In this document: positions 1 to 5,108 of the stretch, piece by piece | Position numbering within the stretch: position 1 is the stretch's first letter | How the letters are laid out: each line of letters starts with the position of its first letter | NCBI GenBank assembly: GCA_002293295.1 | Contig: DBCY01000021.1 | Span: 6,125-11,232, forward strand | Origin: Ruminococcus sp. UBA946 | GTDB taxonomy: Bacteria > Bacillota > Clostridia > Oscillospirales > Ruminococcaceae | Reading direction: 5' to 3' | DNA length: 5,108 bases | Program-made: the position numbers and the translations under genes | The notes under the pieces: generated by a model | Database searches by the model: none | What the model was told of the DNA's origin: nothing | The model's input: only the letters and a program-made list of their open reading frames with translations

Positions 1-443
1 ACCAAGAATTAATGGTAGCAGGAAACGCTATTGAACGTTCACATAAAAATATAAATGAAATACGAAACATTATGATTGATGAAAAACATTTTCCTTATGT
101 TTTATTTTTGCATGGTTCAAACTTTCTAACAGTACCAATAACAATAAAAAGACCTGATGGAACAGAAACCATTTTAAAACATGATATTGGTTCGCTAAAC
201 AGAATTGACAGATTGACTTCCGCTAACTATAGTTTACCTATAAACCAAAATAGTTGCGAAAACATATTTATATCCACTAATGGACAATCTGTTATGCTAC
301 AAACGGTATCAATTTATACAAAACCAACTGAATGGACTGCTGAAGAAATGCTTCCAATCATGTTAGATATTTCCCTCACTTCTCTAAAAATTATAGGCAT
401 TATAGAGGAAATAAAAGACTATGCTGATTATTTAACACTATAA
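1..443 (+). CDS. EcoRI-family type II restriction endonuclease, C-terminal part (5' end outside window)
   Basis: The product should be a homodimeric, Mg-dependent endonuclease that cuts unmethylated foreign DNA at GAATTC or a related site. The frame is open to the left edge: codons 3-11 read Q-E-L before the first ATG at 12, matching Q-D-L before Met137 of EcoRI, so ATG 12 is internal and not the start. Taking that Met as EcoRI 137, the recognition block MVAGNAIERSHKN (137-149) keeps Gly140, Asn141, Ala142, Glu144 and Arg145. LNRIDRLT keeps Arg200 and Arg203, and the single cysteine 218 is kept. Further conserved blocks are HFPYVLFL, GSNFLT and SIYT. I count 65 identities over EcoRI 137-239 against the E. 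coli sequence as remembered. There is a two-residue deletion before Trp246 and a divergent, slightly longer C-terminus. The catalytic residues (Asp91, Glu111, Lys113) would lie outside the window, so activity cannot be judged. It ends at TAA 441-443. The first 120 bases hold 33 G/C, far below thrS, which suggests horizontal transfer. Family is near certain; exact specificity is inference. Confidence 0.93.
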   Translation, partial: QELMVAGNAIERSHKNINEIRNIMIDEKHFPYVLFLHGSNFLTVPITIKRPDGTETILKHDIGSLNRIDRLTSANYSLPINQNSCENIFISTNGQSVMLQTVSIYTKPTEWTAEEMLPIMLDISLTSLKIIGIIEEIKDYADYLTL

Positions 444-512
444 AATAATTCAAAAATGCTTTGTAAAACACATAACCGTGCAAAAGGCAACAAGTAAAAA
501 GTATACATATAT

Positions 513-558
513 AAAATACGGCTGATATACCATGAACAAAGTATACCAGCCGTATTTT
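513..558. terminator. Bidirectional intrinsic terminator between the EcoRI-like gene and thrS
   Basis: Arms 513-530 and 541-558 form an 18-bp stem around a 10-nt loop (531-540). The only imperfection is 525 against 546. It is A-C in the plus-strand RNA and a U-G wobble in the minus-strand RNA, so the hairpin is slightly better for thrS transcripts. The A-run at the left base and T-run at the right base give a U-tract in either direction. It lies 70 nt past the restriction gene stop and just past the thrS stop, as expected for two convergent genes sharing one terminator. The remaining gap (444-512) is AT-rich and shows nothing else. Confidence 0.88.
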
Positions 559-562
559 TATG

Positions 563-2500
563 CTACAAGGCCTGGGTATTATTCTCGGTGAAAATCTTTT
601 CAAGGGCTTCGTTTACTGACATTGCCCCTAAATCGCCGTCTTTGCGGGAACGCAGAGATACGGTGCCGTCAGTCGTCTCCTTATCGCCGATTATAAAGAA
701 ATAAGGTATTTTTTCAAGCTGAGCCTGACGGATTTTATAACCGATTCCCTCGTTCCTGCCGTCAACCTCGGCGCGGATACCGCCCGCCTCAAGCTTTCTT
801 TTCAGTTCATATGAATAATCGGAAGCCCTGTCGGTAACGGGAAGAATACGCGCCTGCTCAGGGGAAAGCCACAGCGGAAGCGCCCCGGCAAACTTTTCGA
901 TAATAAGAGCAAGGGTGCGTTCGTAACAGCCGAGGGAAGTACGGTGGATAATATAAGGCCGCTGTTTTGTTCCGTCGGGGGCAATATATTCCATACCGAA
1001 TTTTTCAGCAAGAAGCATATCAATCTGAATTGTTACAAGCGTATCCTCCTTGCCGTGGACATTTTTAATCTGAATATCAAGCTTGGGTCCGTAGAAAGCC
1101 GCCTCGCCGATACCAACGTCATATTTAAGCCCGATGTCGTCAAGGATTTTCTGCATCAGGTTCTGAGCTTCGTCCCACTGCTCGGCTGTTCCCTCGTATT
1201 TTTCGCGGTTGTCGGGGTCCCATTTTGAGAAACGGTAATAAATGTCTTCGGCAAGCCCGACCTTTTCCATCATGAAGTTGGTAAGCTCCAGACAGCCCTT
1301 GAATTCCTCTTCAAGCTGTTCGGGGCATAAAATCAGGTGACCTTCTGATATCGTAAACTGCCTGACGCGTATCAGACCGTGCATTTCACCGCTGTCCTCA
1401 TTACGGAAAAGCGTCGAGGTTTCGCCGAGCCGCATGGGAAGGTCGCGGTAGGAACGCTGCCTGTTAAGGAAAACCTGATACTGGAAGGGACATGTCATGG
1501 GGCGGAGGGCGAAAACCTCCTTGTCCTTCTCTTCGTCCCCGAGTATGAACATCCCGTCCCTGTAATGGTCCCAGTGCCCCGAAATCTTATACAAATCGGA
1601 TTTTGCCATAATCGGGGTCTTAGTGAGCAGGTAACCCCTTCTCTGTTCCTCGTCCTCGACAAAACGCTGTAAAATCTGTATTACCCTTGCCCCCTTCGGA
1701 AGAAGAACGGGAAGTCCCTGACCGATCACTTCGGAGGTGGTGAAATATTCCAGTTCGCGCCCCAGCTTGTTATGGTCGCGTTTTTTAGCTTCCTCAACCA
1801 TGGAAAGGTATGCCTCAAGCTCGCTTGCTTTGGGATAAGCCGTACCGTAAATGCGGCAAAGCTGTTTTGATTTTGCGTCCCCCCGCCAGTATGCCCCCGT
1901 GCAGGCTGTAAGCTTAAAGGCTTTTACCGCCGTATTCATTAGGTGCGGACCGGCGCAGAGGTCGGTGAATTCGCCCTGTCTGTAAAATGAAATATCCTCA
2001 CCCTTACCGGAATGCTCCTTGCATAGTTCCAGTTTATACGGCTCATCCATACCTTCAATCATTTTTACGGCTTCGTCAGCGGGAAGCGAAAACTGCTCGA
2101 TTTCAATCGCTTCCTTGGTGATTTTCTTCATTTCGGCTTCGATTTTTACTAAATCATCGGCTGTAAAGGCAGACTCAGGGTCAAAGTCGTAATAAAATCC
2201 GTTGTCAATTGCCGGTCCTATTGCAAGCTTTGTTTTGGGATACAGCCTTTTAACAGCCTGCGCCATAATATGCGAAGCCGTATGCCAATAGGTCTTTTTC
2301 CCCTCTTCGCTGTCAAATGTAAGCACTTCAAATTCACAATCCGAATCAATTAAAGTCCTTAAATCGCAAACCCTGCCGTTGATTTTAACGCAGCAGGCAG
2401 CCTTGTAAAGCCCGGCTCCGATACCTTTTACTATTTCGGATGCCGGTATGGCTTCCGGAATCTCGCGGATACTTCCGTCTTTGAGTTTTAAGTTAATCAT
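563..2500 (-). CDS. thrS: Threonyl-tRNA synthetase (ThrRS, class II)
   Basis: Cytoplasmic enzyme that activates threonine with ATP and charges tRNA-Thr, and hydrolyses mischarged Ser-tRNA-Thr. At 645 aa it is full length for the family (E. coli about 642). Domains in order: TGS at about 1-62; editing domain with HxxxH at His73/His77 and CxxxH at Cys182/His186; class II catalytic core at about 245-540; anticodon-binding domain at about 545-640, including the DGRNEGIGYKIRQAQ block. The presumed zinc ligands are Cys337, His388 and His519. Motif 2 is RNEDSGEMHG and motif 3 lies around HRTSLGCYER. The core differs from the usual pattern: MTCPFQ replaces MNCPGH and ISEGH replaces TQDDAH, pointing to a divergent ThrRS clade, but every expected metal and editing ligand is kept. 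The ATG (2498-2500) is preceded by AAAGGA at 2511-2516, and the N-terminus matches a typical TGS start. It ends with TAG at 563-565. Expression is under the T-box leader upstream. Confidence 0.98.
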   Translation of the reverse strand: MINLKLKDGSIREIPEAIPASEIVKGIGAGLYKAACCVKINGRVCDLRTLIDSDCEFEVLTFDSEEGKKTYWHTASHIMAQAVKRLYPKTKLAIGPAIDNGFYYDFDPESAFTADDLVKIEAEMKKITKEAIEIEQFSLPADEAVKMIEGMDEPYKLELCKEHSGKGEDISFYRQGEFTDLCAGPHLMNTAVKAFKLTACTGAYWRGDAKSKQLCRIYGTAYPKASELEAYLSMVEEAKKRDHNKLGRELEYFTTSEVIGQGLPVLLPKGARVIQILQRFVEDEEQRRGYLLTKTPIMAKSDLYKISGHWDHYRDGMFILGDEEKDKEVFALRPMTCPFQYQVFLNRQRSYRDLPMRLGETSTLFRNEDSGEMHGLIRVRQFTISEGHLILCPEQLEEEFKGCLELTNFMMEKVGLAEDIYYRFSKWDPDNREKYEGTAEQWDEAQNLMQKILDDIGLKYDVGIGEAAFYGPKLDIQIKNVHGKEDTLVTIQIDMLLAEKFGMEYIAPDGTKQRPYIIHRTSLGCYERTLALIIEKFAGALPLWLSPEQARILPVTDRASDYSYELKRKLEAGGIRAEVDGRNEGIGYKIRQAQLEKIPYFFIIGDKETTDGTVSLRSRKDGDLGAMSVNEALEKIFTENNTQAL

Positions 2501-2601
2501 AATGCGACCATCCTTTCTGAAACTTTGTCCTTAACGGGCAAAACTCCCGGTTTGAAAAAATTCAAACCTATTCTCCTTTATTAACATTTTTGGGGTAAAA
2601 T

Positions 2602-2637
2602 AAAAAATCCCATGCATGACAATAGTCATACATGGGA
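2602..2637 (-). terminator. Regulated terminator of the thrS T-box leader
   Basis: On the minus strand, arms 2637-2625 and 2620-2608 pair over 13 bp (one U-G) around a 4-nt loop and are followed by six U (2607-2602). The CCCA of the 5' arm can instead pair with the TGGG that opens the T-box motif, so this terminator and the antiterminator exclude each other. About 100 nt separate it from the thrS start codon. Confidence 0.93.
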
Positions 2638-2833
2638 CGATATTCTTACCGCGGTTCCACCCAAATTCATATACAAAGTATACCTCAACAGCCCTTTAAC
2701 GCAGGCAAAACGTCGCTTTTTAGGCACGCTCAAAGGCGGTGTGCAGAACGTTAAAGCCCTATCCGCTTTCAGCCGCGGCGGATAATCTCTGGTAAGCTTT
2801 ATTATACAAAACTGCTGTCCTTATCATTGCTTT
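2602..2833 (-). promoter_or_regulatory. T-box riboswitch leader of thrS (tRNA-Thr sensing)
   Basis: This leader RNA binds tRNA-Thr. Uncharged tRNA stabilises the antiterminator and lets transcription reach thrS; charged tRNA permits termination. The 14-nt core lies in TGGGTGGAACCGCGG at 2663-2649 (minus strand). Stem I is visible: AATGATAAGGA near the 5' end, AAAGC (2800-2796) pairing with GCTTT (2757-2753), a CC/GG pair beside the AG bulge CCAGAGA (2792-2786), then TATCCGC (2784-2778) pairing with GCGGATA (2766-2760) around a loop with GCTG (2773-2770). The most likely specifier is ACC (Thr) at 2740-2738, next to the base helix AAGG/CCTT. An ACG at 2751-2749 is the alternative. Stem III is GTATAC/GTATAT (2683-2678, 2674-2669). 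Identity of the element is secure; the specifier assignment is less so. Confidence 0.96.
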
Positions 2834-2838
2834 AGTCT

Positions 2839-2867
2839 ATATTACACCATATTTACTGATTTGTCAA
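2839..2867 (-). promoter_or_regulatory. Sigma-A-type promoter of the thrS T-box transcript
   Basis: On the minus strand, TTGACA (2867-2862) and TAATAT (2844-2839) are 17 nt apart, close to consensus for the housekeeping sigma factor. Transcription should start near 2831-2833, immediately before Stem I of the T-box, which independently supports the call. Confidence 0.9.
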
Positions 2868-2990
2868 GTGCAAATTAAGATTTATTAAAAAATTATCAAC
2901 TGCGGTTATTTGTAAAATCAATGTAAATACCGGTTTTCTCTTTATAAATCAAAATATTTTATGAAATGGAATCAATTTTTTCAAATTTCC
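2868..2990. other. AT-rich spacer between the divergent thrS and rny promoters
   Basis: No gene fits here. The stretch is strongly AT-rich, with A and T runs that could serve as UP elements for either promoter. It carries an imperfect inverted repeat, CGGTTATTT (2903-2911) and AAATACCG (2925-2932), paired with one bulged base. This could be an operator for one or both divergent promoters, but an isolated imperfect repeat in such AT-rich DNA may be chance. Confidence 0.4.
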
Positions 2991-3019
2991 TTGACAAACC
3001 GTATTATTTATATTAGAAT
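2991..3019 (+). promoter_or_regulatory. Sigma-A-type promoter upstream of rny
   Basis: TTGACA (2991-2996) and TAGAAT (3014-3019) are 17 nt apart, a near-consensus housekeeping promoter. The start of transcription should fall near 3026, about 300 nt before the rny start codon. It diverges from the thrS promoter, with about 120 nt between the two -35 boxes. Rny is the only gene found downstream; a separate small RNA using this promoter is possible. Confidence 0.82.
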
Positions 3020-3288
3020 AATATATGAGCATTGTCTTTTATAAAGACTGCCTTGAATTTATATATTCGTATCCTGGGGAATCAGGATAATGATATAAAT
3101 TTCTGCTCTATTTTTATTGCTTCTATGGTTATATAGAAGGTTTTCATATATTTTCTTTATTGTTTGACCGTACCCTTTGAATTATGCATTAACTGCTTTT
3201 AGTACGTGATATTTATAATGCTGAAATTATATACTGTCAATTATTTATTAATTCAGGCTGTTTTTGAAAATTGAAAATCAGATATTTA

Positions 3289-3321
3289 ACCTCCGGAGTA
3301 ATGTAATTAATTTTAGGAGGT
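3289..3321 (+). promoter_or_regulatory. Possible hairpin masking the rny ribosome-binding site
   Basis: ACCTCC at 3289-3294 is perfectly complementary to GGAGGT at 3316-3321, which contains the rny Shine-Dalgarno. Pairing would give a 6-bp, GC-containing stem with a 21-nt AT-rich loop and hide the ribosome-binding site. The complementarity is seen directly; that it regulates translation is inference, as the loop is long. Confidence 0.4.
3315..3320 (+). promoter_or_regulatory. Ribosome-binding site that fixes the rny start at TTG 3330
   Basis: A perfect AGGAGG lies 9 nt before TTG 3330-3332. The frame stays open upstream to another TTG at 3264, but that codon has no comparable site. Starting there would add 22 residues, rich in Asn and Arg, ahead of the membrane anchor. 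Confidence 0.92.
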
Positions 3322-3329
3322 ATAAGAAC

Positions 3330-4901
3330 TTGGGACCTGTTACTACAGTTACTGTCATAGCCGGTATAGTAGCATTCCTTATCGGCGCAGGCGCCGCAGG
3401 GGCGGTAATGTTCAGATTCGGTATAAAATACCGCAGGCAGCAAGCTGAATCGGCTATCGGTTCCGCCGAAAAAGAAGCGGAACGTATTATTGAGGACGCG
3501 AAAAAAGAGGCGCAAAGCCAAAAGAAAATCACTCTCGTGGAAGCCAAGGATGAAATCCATAAAAACCGCAGCGAACTGGAAAGAGAAACCAAAGAACGAA
3601 GAAACGAGCTTTCCAGACAGGAGCGCCGTATCCAGCAAAAGGAAGAGAATCTTGACAAGAAGAACGATAATATAGAGAAAAAAGAGGAAATCCTCAACAA
3701 AAAACATAAAGCCGCCGACGAAAAGCTTGAAGAAGCCGAAAGGCTTAAGAAAACCCAGATGGAATATCTTGAAAGGATTTCCCAGTTTACTATGGAGCAG
3801 GCAAAGGAACACCTGCTTTCCATGCTTGAAAACGAGCTTGTCCATGAAAAAGCTATTAAAATCCAGTCCTACGAACAAACTCTGAAGGATGAATGCGAAG
3901 AAAAGGCACGCGACCTTATTTCGCTTGCAATATCAAAATGCTCCGCCGACCAGGTTTCAGAAACAGCCGTTTCGGTTGTTCCGCTGCCGAACGACGAAAT
4001 GAAGGGACGTATTATCGGACGCGAGGGGCGTAATATCCGCACTTTGGAAACTCTCACAGGCGTTGACCTGATTATTGACGATACCCCCGAAGCGATTACC
4101 CTGTCATGCTTTGACCAGGCAAGGCGCGAGGTTGCCAGGATTGCCCTTGAAAAGCTTATTGCCGACGGGCGTATTCACCCGTCAAGGATTGAGGAAATGG
4201 TTGACAAGGCAAGGCGCGAGGTCGAGTTTAAAATCAAGCAGGAGGGCGAACGGGCTGTCCTTGAAACCAACGTGCACGGATTGAACCATGAGCTGGTGCG
4301 CCTTATAGGACGTTTGCGCTACAGGACGTCTTACCGCCAGAATGTGCTTAACCATTCCATTGAGGTTTCGCACCTTGCCGGCATTATGGCTTCCGAACTC
4401 GGCGTTGACGCCAACCTTGCCAGACGCGCGGGGCTTCTCCACGATATCGGAAAGGCTTTAAGCTACGAAATAGAAGGCTCCCATGTCCAAATCGGCGTTG
4501 ACGTATGCCGGAAGTATAAAGAAAGCAACGATGTTATTCACGCCATTGAAGCACACCACGGCGACGTTGAACTGAAAACTGTGGTAGCGGCTCTTGTACA
4601 GGCTGCCGACGCTATTTCAGCCGCAAGACCCGGGGCAAGAAGCGAGAATTATGAAAATTATATCAAGCGTCTGCAGAAGCTAGAGGAAATCTGCACCTCA
4701 TACGACGGGGTCGAGAAGTCGTTTGCCATTCAGGCAGGCCGTGAAGTACGTATAATTGTGTTCCCCGACCAGGTCAACGATGAAAAGATGGTTATCGTCG
4801 CAAGGGAAATCGCGCTTCGCATTGAAAACGAAATGGATTATCCCGGACAAATCAAAATCCATATCATCCGCGAAAGCCGTGCTATTGAGTATGCCAAATA
4901 A
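3330..4901 (+). CDS. rny: Ribonuclease Y, membrane-anchored endoribonuclease
   Basis: RNase Y starts mRNA decay in many Gram-positive bacteria by single-strand endonucleolytic cleavage, and acts at the inner face of the membrane. From TTG 3330 the protein has 523 aa, matching the family (about 520). Order of parts: a single N-terminal transmembrane helix (about residues 4-30, rich in Ala, Gly, Val and Ile) followed by basic KYRR; a long charged Glu/Lys-rich coiled coil (about 35-190); a KH RNA-binding domain with GRIIGREGRN at 226-235; and an HD metal-dependent phosphohydrolase domain with His342, the HD pair His371-Asp372 in LLHDIGKA, His409-His410, and Asp427 in AADAIS, followed by ARPGARSE. 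The C-terminal block EKSFAIQAGREVRI and the ending RAIEYAK are typical. All catalytic motifs are present. It has its own promoter and a long leader, and a hairpin follows at 4921, so it appears to be transcribed alone. Confidence 0.97.
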   Translation: MGPVTTVTVIAGIVAFLIGAGAAGAVMFRFGIKYRRQQAESAIGSAEKEAERIIEDAKKEAQSQKKITLVEAKDEIHKNRSELERETKERRNELSRQERRIQQKEENLDKKNDNIEKKEEILNKKHKAADEKLEEAERLKKTQMEYLERISQFTMEQAKEHLLSMLENELVHEKAIKIQSYEQTLKDECEEKARDLISLAISKCSADQVSETAVSVVPLPNDEMKGRIIGREGRNIRTLETLTGVDLIIDDTPEAITLSCFDQARREVARIALEKLIADGRIHPSRIEEMVDKARREVEFKIKQEGERAVLETNVHGLNHELVRLIGRLRYRTSYRQNVLNHSIEVSHLAGIMASELGVDANLARRAGLLHDIGKALSYEIEGSHVQIGVDVCRKYKESNDVIHAIEAHHGDVELKTVVAALVQAADAISAARPGARSENYENYIKRLQKLEEICTSYDGVEKSFAIQAGREVRIIVFPDQVNDEKMVIVAREIALRIENEMDYPGQIKIHIIRESRAIEYAK

Positions 4902-4920
4902 CGGTTAATTGTTTTAGTAT

Positions 4921-4947
4921 TCAGGCTGGGGATAATCCCCAGCCTGA
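4921..4947 (+). terminator. Probable terminator after rny
   Basis: TCAGGCTGGGGA (4921-4932) and TCCCCAGCCTGA (4936-4947) are perfect 12-base inverted arms around a 3-nt spacer; the last A-T pair probably opens, leaving an 11-bp GC-rich stem. It begins 19 nt after the rny stop. The following bases (TAGTTGTTAG) are only partly T-rich, so termination may be incomplete. Confidence 0.72.
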
Positions 4948-5108
4948 TAGTTGTTAGAAAATAGGTGTTAGTAGTTAGTTATCGTGGGGATAATTCCTTC
5001 TTCCTTACTCCTTACCCCTCATTCCTCTTTTGTAGGGAACGATGCCCACATCGTTCCGTTGGGGCAATATTCTAATGTCCAATTCAACAACTTAAGCAAA
5101 AAACGAAT
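4948..5108. other. Repeat-bearing, low-complexity intergenic DNA to the window end
   Basis: No gene is seen. The stretch has three GTTAG copies (4953-4957, 4967-4971, 4974-4978), a second copy at 4985-4994 of the TGGGGATAAT found in the terminator (4927-4936), a pyrimidine-rich tract at about 4996-5031 with CCTTAC repeated, and the hairpin repeat at 5036-5057. This mix resembles intergenic filler common in clostridial genomes, from memory. Confidence 0.55.
5036..5057. repeat. REP-like dispersed hairpin repeat
   Basis: GGAACGATG (5036-5044) and CATCGTTCC (5049-5057) are perfect 9-base inverted arms around CCCA, set in the frame TTGTAGG...GTTGGGGC. I recall a similar class of short palindromes starting GTAGGG, with GATG/CATC or GACC/GGTC cores, scattered through Clostridia and some cyanobacteria. 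Only one copy lies here, so the dispersed nature is inferred from memory. Confidence 0.6.

Larger units (their letters stand above)
3026..3329 (+). promoter_or_regulatory. Long structured 5' leader of rny, function unknown
   Basis: About 300 nt lie between the predicted transcription start and the rny TTG, with no convincing gene. Visible hairpins: GTCTTT/AAAGAC (3034-3039, 3043-3048); a two-tier hairpin with AATTTATAT/ATATAAATT (3056-3064, 3093-3101) enclosing TATCCTG/CAGGATA (3070-3076, 3083-3089) with a GGGAAT loop; CTTCTAT/ATAGAAG (3120-3126, 3133-3139) followed by a T-rich stretch; and TATAAT/ATTATA (3214-3219, 3226-3231). I do not recognise a known riboswitch class. The last part carries a possible ribosome-binding-site blocker, listed separately. 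The two-tier hairpin is the strongest element; the AT-only stems may be chance. Confidence 0.5.

Noticed and set aside
12..443. A complete 143-residue protein starting at ATG 12
   Set aside because: The codons before ATG 12 continue the EcoRI match (Q-E-L), no ribosome-binding site is visible, and the aligned Met is internal residue 137 of EcoRI.
944..1228. Plus-strand open frame inside thrS
   Set aside because: It lies fully within the conserved catalytic and anticodon-binding regions of ThrRS on the opposite strand and shows no family resemblance.
3025..3090. 21-codon ORF starting with ATG in the rny leader
   Set aside because: Its ATG falls at the predicted transcription start, leaving no room for a ribosome-binding site.
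3164..3192. Second rny promoter with TTGACC as -35
   Set aside because: No acceptable -10 at 16-18 nt spacing; the TATAAT at 3214-3219 is too far away.
3219..3275. 18-codon ORF before rny, possible leader peptide
   Set aside because: No Shine-Dalgarno upstream and no run of regulatory codons.
3264..3329. Upstream TTG giving RNase Y a 22-residue N-terminal extension
   Set aside because: No good ribosome-binding site before 3264, whereas AGGAGG sits 9 nt before TTG 3330, which gives the normal family length and start.
3278..3823. Minus-strand open frame of 181 codons opposite rny
   Set aside because: Ser-rich mirror of the same coiled coil in another frame, with no recognisable motif.
3237..3878. 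Minus-strand open frame of 213 codons opposite rny
   Set aside because: It is Phe/Leu-rich because it mirrors the Glu/Lys-rich coiled coil of RNase Y, whose KH and HD domains leave no doubt about the coding strand.
4948..5108. CRISPR array or tRNA gene in the repeat-rich right end
   Set aside because: Repeats are only 5-10 nt and irregularly spaced, and no cloverleaf can be drawn.

Overview
The window looks like a chromosomal segment of a low-to-moderate GC Gram-positive bacterium, most likely a member of the Clostridia. The signs are a threonyl-tRNA synthetase gene behind a T-box leader, a membrane-anchored RNase Y with a strong AGGAGG ribosome-binding site and a TTG start, consensus sigma-A-type promoters, and a dispersed hairpin repeat (5036-5057) of a kind I recall from clostridial genomes. 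The lineage is inferred from gene style and no marker proves it.

Left edge (1-443, plus strand): the C-terminal half of a type II restriction endonuclease of the EcoRI family, whose 5' part lies outside the window. By eye it is about 60% identical to E. coli R.EcoRI, as I remember that sequence, over EcoRI residues 137-239. It keeps the recognition block MxAGNAIER and Arg200/Arg203. It differs at positions 138, 192 and 193, where changes in E. coli EcoRI are known or thought to relax specificity. The gene is clearly more AT-rich than its neighbours, which suggests acquired DNA. No methyltransferase follows it on the right, so any partner must lie to the left. A near-perfect 18-bp hairpin (513-558) separates it from the convergent thrS and could stop transcription in both directions.

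Centre (563-2867, minus strand): thrS, complete at 645 aa, with a textbook T-box leader. The leader has a TTGACA-17-TAATAT promoter, Stem I with AG bulge and GCTG loop, a Thr-compatible specifier, Stem III, the T-box TGGGTGGAACCGCGG, and a terminator that competes with the antiterminator. Uncharged tRNA-Thr should therefore switch on synthetase expression.

Right (2991-4901, plus strand): rny, encoding RNase Y (523 aa from a TTG at 3330), transcribed divergently from its own TTGACA-17-TAGAAT promoter. Its leader is about 300 nt, with several hairpins and an ACCTCC element that could mask the ribosome-binding site. Downstream are a 12-bp terminator-like hairpin and about 150 bp of low-complexity, repeat-bearing intergenic DNA running to the window end.

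ThrS and RNase Y are core information-processing genes with no direct functional link beyond sharing a divergent intergenic region. The restriction enzyme is the accessory element and the most interesting item here.
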